Part shown: positions 55,687 through 64,000 of the stretch, piece by piece
Position numbering within the stretch: the stretch's first letter is position 1
Layout of the letters: every line of letters begins with the position of its first letter
Position numbers and translations under genes: made by a program
Notes under the pieces: model-generated
The model's input: the letters and a program-made list of their open reading frames with translations, nothing else
Told to the model about the DNA's origin: nothing
Database searches by the model: none
Assembly (NCBI GenBank): GCA_950097015.1
Contig: CATNEN010000038.1
Location: 34,620,501 to 34,684,500 of the forward strand
Direction: 5' to 3'
Length of the DNA: 64,000 bases
Origin: Macrostomum hystrix
Taxonomy: Eukaryota > Platyhelminthes > Macrostomidae

Positions 55687-58600
55687 ATGTACGGCCTAAT
55701 ACTCGAAGGTATCCATGCCTTCATCACTAGCAAGTTCTCCGAGGAGGTCTGGGAGCAGGTGCTGGCTCGAGCTAAATCGGACACGCGAACGTTTCGCACG
55801 CGAGAGGTGTACAGCGATGGCCTCATATCGTTGATTGTAGACTCTGCTAGCGAGGTACGTATATTATATGCACATCAAATGCATCCGCATATTCGGTTCG
55901 GAGCTCGATTCCGCGGCGAGGCCACATTCATTTGGGGCACAGCTGCGGAGAGAAGGCTTGGGGGCTTGTCGTGCAATTAACGCCCTTGAGGGCCAACCTC
56001 CAAGGCACAGTGAGAGTGTACACTGCCTGACGATGAGAAAGTCAGGACAGCTGTACACACCTATGTGACGATACGCCTGTGTGTGCGTGTGTGCTCAGGA
56101 GTCAGCGAAATAGACAGAATTACCTTCTCACTGGCTGCGGGTCTAGTGTCACCGAATGATGTGCCATTGCCCGCAGCCCTCACGCAATCGTTATTTTTAT
56201 TTATTACGCATCCGCGTTTGGACCAATGAGCAGTTACCGAATGTTGAGGATCCCTCTGCCATTATGCCCAGATCCTGCGCATGTCCACCGATGAAATCAT
56301 GTTCGAAAATGGCGTCTTCTTCATCACCTTCCTGTCCAACTTTGGCTACGATTCGATTCTGCGCGTTCTGGGCCGCGATTTGCGCGACTTTCTGAACGGC
56401 CTTGATAACCTTCACGAGTACCTGCGCTTCACCTACTTGAAGATGAGGCCACCGTCGTTCTTCTGCGTCAACGAGTCCAAGACGGGCATCACGCTGCAGT
56501 ATCGATCGAAGAGACGCGGCTTTCATCACTACGTTCGCGGCCAGATCACGGAGATCGCCCGTCTGTTCTACAAGACCAGCATGAGAATCGAGATCGTCAG
56601 CAAGACGTCAGAATCCTCCGGAGTCATCAACTGCATCTTCCGGCTGCATTTTAATAATGTCAGGTGAGGTATTTCCTGTATTTTTATTATCCCATGTCTT
56701 TGTGTGGCACCAGAAAAGTACTTTTGGAATATGGATCAGATTGAATGCACTTTTTACATCAGTCTATCTCTACCAAGTAGATCAGGTACCATGTAGACCT
56801 GTCAACAGCTGTGAAAATCGTTAAGAACTGTGCAACTACACTACTAATAGTAGAGATGTTAAAATATTCAAATATACTTATGGTTGAAACAGGTTCAAGG
56901 CTGACGAGGACGACACTCTCCAAGTGCCATCGGAAGTCTTCTTCGAGGTGTTCCCGTTCAACATTGTCTTCAACCGCGGCATGCGGGTGTTGAACATCGG
57001 GCGCGGGCTATTCAACACCTTGCCAACACTAGTCGACACGCTCATCAATGAGCACTTTCTGCTAATCCGGCCCATGATTGAGTTCTCCTGGGATGCTGTG
57101 AGTTGATTCATTGTTGAATGGAATAGAATGGATTGCTAGTCTATCCCATGCTGGTGAAGGAATAGAATAGATTGCTAGTCTATCCCATGCTGGTGAAGGA
57201 ATAGAATGGATTGCTAGTCTATCCCATGCTGGTGAAGGAATAGAATGGATTGCTAGTCTATCCCATGCTGGTGAAGGAATAGAATGGATTGCTAGTCTAT
57301 CCCATGCTGGTGAAGGAATAGAATGGATTGCTAGTCTATCCCATGCTGGTGAAGGAATAGAATGGATTGCTAGTCTATCCCATGCTGGTGAAGGAATAGA
57401 ATGGATTGCTAGTCTATCCCATGCTGGTGAAGGAATAGAATGGATTGCTAGTCTATCCCATGCTGGTGAAGGAATAGAATGGATTGCTAGTCTATCCCAT
57501 GCTGGTGAAGGAATAGAATGGATTGCTAGTCTATCCCATGTGGTTGAAGGAATAGAATGGATTGCTAGTCCATGCCACGCGGGTGAACGAACAGAATGGA
57601 TTGCTATAAATGTGTCGTTAAAAAAATCAGTTTTTACTTATCAAAGGAGCTGTCACACAATTCTCATCAGGTGATCATCCACACGAACAATGTCTTCGAG
57701 TTGGTCTCAATGCAGAATAAAACAGCTGATGGACAGAACTTCAAAGACAGTGCGTCCACCCTAAATACTTTGAGTAAATTAAAACTACGTAAACTTTATT
57801 TCAAAGCCGAACTACTCTGCACTTTATCTAGAACGAAAGAAAGCCTCCAGCAGTGCTGACAACGGCCTCCGACTCAAAGGCCAGATGAAGTATATGCCAG
57901 CCTGGGATGCTATAGTCTTCTTAGGCACACCTGTGTATGTCTGTGCTCATTGCTGGAAACTTTGATTGATCGATAGAAATCACATCTAGCTTATATATAT
58001 ATATCCTTTTAACTTTCAGCCTTCGCGACGTAGAGAGCATGTACTCTGTGGGCCTGTACATTAACGACCTGTCCATGCACGACTCGAGCCGCGACCTCAT
58101 CCTGGCAGGAGAGCAGCAATCGGCTGAGCTCAAACTAGCACTGGAGCAGGTGCTCAAAATAGATTTCCGCATAATTGCGCTTTTACTATTGCTTAACTCA
58201 CTACATAGTTATCACACCATCTCAATCATTAGATCCCACATCCTCAATCATTAGATCCCACATCCTCAATAATTAGATCCCACGTCCTCAATCAATAGAT
58301 CCCACATCCTCAATCATTAGATCCTACATCCTCAATCATTAGATCCTACATCCACAATCATTAGATCCCACATCCTCAATCAATAGATCCCACGTCCTCA
58401 ATCATTAGATCCTACATCCTCAATCATTAGATCCCACATCCTCAATCATTAGATCCTACATCCTCAATCATTAGATCCTACATCCACAATCATTAGATCC
58501 CACATCCTCAATCATTAGATCGCACATCCTCAATCATTAGATCCCACATCCTCAATCATTAGATCCCACATCCTCAATCATTAGATCCCACATCCTCAAT

Positions 58601-61600
58601 CATTAGATCCTAAATCCTCAATCATTAGATCCTACATCCTCAATCATTAGATCCTACATCCTCAATCATTAGATCCTACATCCTCAATCATTAGATCCTA
58701 CATCCTCAATCATTAGATCCTACATCCTCAATCATTAGATCCTACATCCTCAATCATTTGATCCCACATCCTCAATCATTGGATCCCACATCCTCAATCC
58801 ATAAATCCCAAATCCTCAATCCATAAATCCCAAATCCTCAATCCATACATCCCAAATCCTCAATCCATAAATCCCAAATCCTCAATCCATAAATCCTACA
58901 TCCTCAATCATCAGATCGCACATCCTCAATCATTAGATCCTACATCCTCAATCATTAGATCCTACATCCTCAATAATTAGATCCCACATCCTCAATCATC
59001 AGATCGCACATCCTCAATCCATAAATCCCAATTCCTCAATCCATAAATCCCAAATCCTCAATCCATAAATCCCAAATCCTCAATCCATACATCCCAAATC
59101 CTCAATCCATAAATCCCAAATCCTCAATCCATAAATCCTACATCCTCAATCATCAGATCGCACATCCTCAATCATTAGATCCTACATCCTCAATCATTAG
59201 ATCCTACATCCTCAATCATTAGATCCCACATCCTCAATCATTAGATCCTACATCCTCAATCATTAGATCCTACATCCTCAATCATTAGATCCCACATCCT
59301 CAATCATCAGATCGCACATCCTCAATCCATAAATCCCAAATCCTCAATCCATAAATCCCAAATCCTCAATCCATAAATCCCAAATCCTCAATCCATAAAT
59401 CCCAAATCCTCAATCCATACATCCCAAATCCTCAATCCATAAATCCCAAATCCTCAATCCATAAATCCTACATCCTCAATCATCAGATCGCACATCCTCA
59501 ATCATTAGATCCTACATCCTCAATCATTAGATCCTACATCCTCAATCATTAGATCCTACATCCTCAATCATTAGATCCCACATCCTCAATCATCAGATCG
59601 CACATCCTCAATCATTAGATCCCACATCCTCAATCATTAGATCCCACATCCTCAATCCATAAATCCCAAATCCTCAATCCATAAATCCCAAATCCTCAAT
59701 CCATAAATCCCAAATCCTCAATCCATAAATCCTACATCCTCAATCATCAGATCGCACATCCTCAATCATTAGATCCTACATCCTCAATCATTAGATCCTA
59801 CATCCTCAATCATTAGATCCTACATCCTCAATCATTAGATCCCACATCCTCAATCATCAGATCGCACATCCTCAATCATTAGATCCCACATCCTCAATCC
59901 ATAAATCCCAAATCCTCAATCCATAAATCCCAAATCCTCAATCCATAAATCCCAAATCCTCAATTCATAAATCCTACATCCTCAATCCGCCTCAAATCCC
60001 ACACATCGCCATTCAGGAGCAGGAGAAGAGTGCAAAGCTTTCTGAGAGCATGAAACGCCTGGACGATGAGAAAAAGAAAACAGACGAGCTGCTCTACCAG
60101 ATGATCCCCAAGACGGTGGCCGATCGACTTCGGCGTGGCGACTCCGCTGTTAGCACCTGCGAGACCTTCGACGAAGTGACGATTCTGTTTAGCGACATCT
60201 GCGGCTTCACCAACATCTGCGGCGCCATAACTCCGCTGGACGTTGTCAACATGCTCAACAATATGTACAGCGTCTTCGACAAGCTCACTGAGCAGAACTG
60301 CGTCTACAAGGTACCCAGGATCGATTTCCAACCTGTTAGACAAGAAACCCAACCTGTTAGACAAGAAACCCAACCTGCTAGACAACAAAACCCAACCTGT
60401 TAGACAAGATACCCAACCTGTTAGAACAGGACAACAACCTGTTAGATAAGCAACCCAGCCTGTTAGACAAGCAACCCAACCTGTTAGACAAGCAACCCAA
60501 CCTGTTAGACAAGCAACCCAACCTGTTAGACAAGCAACCCAACCTGTTAGACAATCATCATCAGGCTAGAATAAATTTTTCCTGCTGTCCCACTAATCAA
60601 TCAGGTTGAAACAGTTGGCGACGCCTACATGATTGTGTCCGGAGCTCCAGTTAAAACCGAGCACCACGCAGCGCTGATGTCCGAGATGGCGCAGGATATG
60701 GTGAAGGCAATCGCCACCTGCAAGGATCCGTCCGGTATTAATCCCCACCTGATGATGCGAATCGGTGAGCAATTACACGGCCATTAACTAATGAGACTCT
60801 TGAATCATATACCTACTAAAACGGCCCTTTTTAGGACTTCACACTGGCATGGTTGTTGCCGGGGTGGTCGGTATGAAAATGCCTCGCTATTGCTTATTTG
60901 GCGACACTGTCAACACGGCCAATAAAATGGAGTCTAGTGGACAGGTACGAGTTTTTTAATTAGACTTTTTGTATCTGCTATTTTGTTCAAACAAAATATG
61001 TTCAATCTTTAGCCACAGCGAGTTCACATAAGCGCCACAACCAAAGAGAAGCTAGACCGCTACAATGCTTATGAGATCAGCGATGGAAGCGAGATGGTAC
61101 TGCCGGTGAGAGAGCGACTAAAGTCTGTTCTGTCTGTTATGTAATCCTGTCTGTTCTGTCTTTCTGTCTGTTATGTAATCCTGTCTGTTCTGTCTTTCTG
61201 TCTGTTATGTAATCCTGTCTGTTCTGTCTTGCTGTCTGTTATGTAATCCTGTCTTTTCTGTCTTTCAGTCTGTTATGTAATCCTGTCTTTTCTGTCTTTC
61301 AGTCTGTAATGTAATCCTGTCTGTTCTGTCTTTCAGTCTGTTATGTAATCCTGTCTGTTCTGTCTTTCTGTCTGTTATGTAATCCTGTCTGTTCTGTCTT
61401 TCTGTCTGTTATGTAATCCTGTCTGTTCTGTCTTGCTGTCTGTTATGTAATCCTGTCTGTTCTGTCTTTCTGTCTGTTATGTAATCCTGTCTGTTCTGTC
61501 TTTCTGTCTGTTATGTAATCCTGTCTGTTCTGTCTTGCTGTCTGTTATGTAATCCTGTCTTTTCTGTCTTTCAGTCTGTTATGTAATCCTGTCTTTTCTG

Positions 61601-62407
61601 TCTTTCAGTCTGTTATGTAATCCTGTCTTTTCTGTCTTTCAGTCTGTAATGTAATCCTGTCTGTTCTGTCTTTCAGTCTGTTATGTAATCCTGTCTGTTC
61701 TGTCTTTCTGTCTGTTATGTAATCCTGTCTGTTCTGTCTTTCTGTCTGTTATGTAATCCTGTCTGTTCTGTCTTTCAGTCTGTAATGTAATCTTGTCTTT
61801 GTCTGTTCTGTCATCCAGTCTGTGATGTCATCCAGTCTGTGATGTCATCCAGTCTGTTGCGTCAGCCTGTTTGTTCTTTCAATTTTTCTGTTCCGTCAGC
61901 CTGTCTGTTCTGACAGTCTGTCAGTTCTATCCCTCAATCTGTCAATCCCTTAGTCTGTCAGTTCTGTACTTCAGTCTGTCAGTTCTGTACTTCAGTCTGT
62001 CAGTTCTGTACTTCAGTCTGTCAGTTCTGTACATCAGTCTGTCAGTTCTGTACTTCAGTCTGTCAGTTCTGTACTTCAGTCTGTCAGTTCTGTACTTCAG
62101 TCTGTCAGTTCTGTCCGTCAGTCAAACAGCCCAGATCTGATCTCCAAACTCTTCATAGAACAAGAAGACTTTCAAAACCTACTTCCTGGACGGCAAGAAG
62201 CGGAACCCTCAGGAGGTTCGCTCGCTGATGTCGGTGCTGACTCTGGAGCGGTCGAAGCTGCAGGACGGCCTGTCCTCAGACCAGCGGGGCGGCAGCGAAA
62301 GCTGGCAGGATCGAGCCAGCTCAGCCTCTCGCTCGGCTTCGCGCTCCTCGCATCGTCAGCACCGGCAGGAGATCGCAGCGGCGCTGAACGGCCAGTCGCA
62401 TCATTGA
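55687..62407 (+). CDS. Gyc-89D-like: Atypical soluble guanylyl cyclase subunit (H-NOX type), 11 exons
   Basis: Exons: 55687-55854, 56272-56663, 56893-57097, 57671-57749, 57844-57934, 58020-58149, 60017-60310, 60605-60764, 60835-60944, 61013-61105 and 62159-62407, in frame, 656 residues. The junction of exons 4 and 5 is the least certain. The enzyme family makes cGMP from GTP in the cytosol, controlled by NO or O2 on haem. The H-NOX domain (1 to about 185) has the proximal haem His104 in [10 protein letters not shown] and the YxSxR motif at 133-137. Next come an H-NOX-associated domain, a coiled coil ([17 protein letters not shown]) and the cyclase domain. Metal ligands Asp415 (LFSDICGF) and Asp459 (VETVGDAY), and the guanine-selecting Glu455 and Cys526 (RYCLFG), are kept. 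Asn533 is kept, but the catalytic Arg position is Lys537 (NTANKMES). Sequences such as FSNFGYD, RFTYLKM and [11 protein letters not shown] suggest the O2-responsive Gyc-88E/89D class rather than NO-sensing beta1. The C-terminal tail is Ser/Arg-rich. Confidence 0.92.
55890..56200 (+). mobile_element. SINE-B copy in cyclase intron 1
   Basis: It starts in the B-box part (GGAGCTCGATTCCGCGGCGA), has the full body (AGAGAAGGCTTGGGGGCTTG, GCCTGACGATGAGAAAGTCA) and ends GCCATTGCCCGCAGCCCTCA, with a poor T/A-rich tail. It fills most of the 417-nt intron 55855-56271. Confidence 0.87.
57118..57607. repeat. Minisatellite A19, 39-bp unit, filling cyclase intron 3
   Basis: About 12 near-identical copies. 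The core is TAGAATGGATTGCTAGTCTA and the rest of the unit reads TCCCATGCTGGTGAAGGAA. It starts 20 bp after the donor of the 573-nt intron 57098-57670. Confidence 0.94.
58215..59988. repeat. Minisatellite A20, 22-bp unit, filling cyclase intron 6
   Basis: About 80 copies of three types: ATCATTAGATCCTACATCCT, ATCCATAAATCCCAAATCCT and ATCATCAGATCGCACATCCT, each followed by CA. The types recur as ordered blocks (starting about 58790, 59015, 59325, 59650 and 59895), a higher-order repeat. It covers almost all of the 1867-nt intron 58150-60016 and ends about 30 bp before the acceptor. Confidence 0.94.
60328..60562. repeat. Minisatellite A21, 21-bp unit, filling cyclase intron 7
   Basis: About 11 copies of AACCTGTTAGACAAGCAACC plus C, starting about 18 bp after the donor of the 294-nt intron 60311-60604. 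Confidence 0.93.
61120..61850. repeat. Minisatellite A22, 34-bp unit, in cyclase intron 10
   Basis: About 21 copies with GTCTGTTATGTAATCCTGTC and TGTTCTGTCTTTC. Runs of variant copies (TTTCAG, TTGCTG) repeat in the same order, showing a higher-order duplication. Confidence 0.93.
61905..62130. repeat. Minisatellite A23, 21-bp unit, in cyclase intron 10
   Basis: About nine copies of AGTTCTGTACTTCAGTCTGT plus C. It follows A22 and ends about 30 bp before the last cyclase exon. The two arrays fill the 1053-nt intron 61106-62158. Confidence 0.92.
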
Positions 62408-62462
62408 GTCGATTATGGACGTCGAAGCGATGGTCAAAGAATTTCGAACACTTTTTGTAGTA

Positions 62463-62496
62463 GAATAATAATAATAATAATAATAATATTAATAAT

Positions 62497-62534
<38 letters not shown>

Positions 62535-62870
62535 TAATAATAATAATTATAAAAAAAATAATAATTGATTCCACCTGCACCAATTGGGCCAGATGGCAGC
62601 CGACAGCACAGCCGCAGCTATTGCGCGGCGCATCTGAAGGCTGCGTACGGCTGTTCAGTTCATGGACTGGGGGACGCCACACCTACCCTCAATTATCCCA
62701 GCTATTGCTGGTACATATTTAACAGCTGGATGAATTAAAATAAGGCAGAGTTCAGTGTCCTGCTAAAGGACACAAATTGTTCCTGTGGAGTCGGGAATCG
62801 AACCCCCGACCTTCATATCGTGAGTAAGACGCTCTAGCCACAAGGCTACAACCTCTACCTGTACACTTCT
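62463..62870 (-). mobile_element. SINE-A copy with long ATT/AAT tail
   Basis: The + strand reads an AAT-repeat tail (62463-62560), then GGGCCAGATGGCAGCCGACA, GGCGCATCTGAAGGCTGCGT, ACGGCTGTTCAGTTCATGGA, and the head TCGGGAATCGAACCCCCGAC with AGACGCTCTAGCCACAAGGC. The tail begins about 55 bp after the cyclase stop, so the SINE may lie in the 3' UTR in antisense orientation. Confidence 0.9.
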
Positions 62871-62921
62871 GGTTAGCCTTGTAGCCTCTACCTGCAACCT
62901 CTAGTAGAAGAAGGTTGCGGG

Positions 62922-63008
62922 TGGGTGTGGCGTCCCTCCCAGTCCATGGACTGAACAGACGCAGCCTTCAGATGCGCCGCGAAATCTGTGACTGCGGGCT
63001 GGGTGCAT
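62922..63008 (+). mobile_element. SINE-A fragment
   Basis: GGGTGGGTGTGGCGTCCCTC, CCAGTCCATGGACTGAACAG and TTCAGATGCGCCGCGAAAT: the central-to-3' part only. Together with the previous copy it forms an inverted pair. Confidence 0.8.
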
Positions 63009-63360
63009 TAAGATTTCTGTATGAAATTTATTTTTATATTTATATAAGCTAGATACGTTTCAGAACACCTAAACAACTTCAATTCATGCTCCGTATTATT
63101 TTCCTACTACTAACAGTAACGAACGCGTGTTTTAATTCCACCTTTAAATAATAAAAAACAAATTCATTTATTGATTCGTTAATCTGCAACTTTAATAACT
63201 TATTACACAATATACTCTCCAATTATTTAGGCTTGTATTTTGACTGAAGAAATATAACACGACTTGAATATTAAAATATATTACCGAATTACTAAACTAA
63301 TTATAAAGAATCGAGGCTGCAGACCTAAAGCCTCATTGATCACTTATGTGAATCGTAATC
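63009..63360. other. AT-rich intergenic DNA
   Basis: Nothing recognisable. No gene is supported here or in 63740-64000. Confidence 0.5.
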
Positions 63361-63361
63361 T

Positions 63362-63738
63362 ATTAGGGGCGAGTGGCAGAGTGGTTAACGCATTTGATTC
63401 TCGCACCGAGGTCCCTGAGCTCGATTGCGCGGCGAGGCCACATTTATTTTGGACGCGGCTGCGGAGAGAAGGCTTGGGGGCTTGTCGTGCAATTAACTCC
63501 CTTGAGGGCCAACCTCCAAGGCACAGTGAGAGTGTACACTGCCTGACGATGGGAAAGAAAGTCAGGGCAGATGTACGCAACTGTGTGAGCGTGTGCCTGC
63601 GTACAGTATCTGTGTGCGTGTGTGCTCGGGAGTCAGCGGAACGGGGCAGAATTGCCTCCTCGTTGGCTGCGGGTCTAGTGTCACCAAATGATGTGCCATT
63701 GCCCGCAGCCCTCCTGCAGTTATTATTATTACAACCGT
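63362..63738 (+). mobile_element. SINE-B copy, full length
   Basis: The head is GGGGCGAGTGGCAGAGTGGT with TAACGCATTTGATTCTCGCA, and the B-box-like part is GAGCTCGATTGCG. The body is as in other copies. The 3' end is TCTAGTGTCACCAAATGATG, GCCATTGCCCGCAGCCCTCC and a TTATTATTATT tail. This is the most complete copy and a good reference for the family. The 158-codon frame across it is an artefact. Confidence 0.9.
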
Positions 63739-64000
63739 AATCTGTTTAGTTTTTATTCAGTTTTAAATTGAACATCCGCGTACAATGTCGGTCCCTTTTA
63801 CGTGGTGAACTTTGAGCTGTCCATGCCTTGTATGATCGACTTGGCATGTTTTTTTAATCGCGTGGACTCATGACAGACAAAATTTGAAAACGAGACTGTT
63901 TTGAACTTTTGTCAAAACTTCTAACTTTTCTGTTCGTGTTTGCATAAACTATGCACAAGCATTAGGCATGTTAAAATGCCTGGAAAAGTTTCTGATAACC

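Noticed and set aside
63362-63445. tRNA gene at the SINE-B head (also the SINE-A heads)
   Set aside because: A- and B-box-like sequences are present, but the acceptor stem does not pair and the sequence continues into a SINE body with an ATT tail.
63264-63740. 158-codon + frame, and similar frames at 23004-23306, 35279-35584 and 55864-56068
   Set aside because: They lie in SINE-B copies, and the same peptide pieces recur in each copy.

Overview
This is nuclear DNA from an animal. It carries several multi-exon protein genes with GT..AG introns, two families of tRNA-headed SINEs, a decayed mariner transposase and a hAT-type non-autonomous element. By my count of the array boundaries, about 21 kb of the 64 kb is minisatellite. 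The gene set includes eIF5B, a 3-hydroxyacyl-CoA dehydratase, a protocadherin, an SLC6-type transporter, an EF-hand protein and an atypical soluble guanylyl cyclase. An atypical cyclase of this kind suggests a protostome invertebrate. A repeat-rich lophotrochozoan such as a free-living flatworm would fit, but the sequence alone does not fix the species.

Layout. 2-298 (+) is the last coding exon of an HACD1/2-type dehydratase. 1823-26523 (+) is a complete six-exon eIF5B gene of 1054 codons. Its long introns hold minisatellites, SINEs, a mariner relic, a hAT element and, in intron 3 on the opposite strand (17811-14469), a whole two-exon SLC6-like transporter gene. 35954-30289 (-) is a three-exon, 172-residue, four-EF-hand protein convergent with eIF5B. 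39238-39597 (+) is a small single-pass membrane protein that I do not recognise. 48786-44954 (-) is a three-exon protocadherin of about 1092 residues. 55687-62407 (+) is an 11-exon soluble guanylyl cyclase subunit of 656 residues. It is divergent from the protocadherin, and the roughly 6.9 kb between them holds two more minisatellites and SINEs.

Main observations. (1) Introns are either very short (68-229 nt, clean) or expanded. Most expanded ones are filled by a locus-specific minisatellite that stops within a few tens of bases of the splice sites. (2) An 803-bp hAT-type element at 12022-12824 has near-perfect terminal repeats and a perfect 8-bp target duplication, and its whole interior is a 16-bp minisatellite. 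The array at about 7030-8070 looks like a decayed, inverted copy of the same element, so at least one minisatellite family here was spread by transposition. (3) Two unrelated genes carry intronic arrays with different unit lengths (41 and 39 bp) that share an identical 20-bp core. (4) The cyclase keeps its haem ligand and both metal aspartates but has Lys in place of the catalytic Arg. (5) The SLC6-like protein lacks the usual TM1 sodium-site motif.

Gene models were built by hand from reading frames, family similarity and splice-site phase. All junctions given keep frame. Junctions with a plausible alternative are marked.
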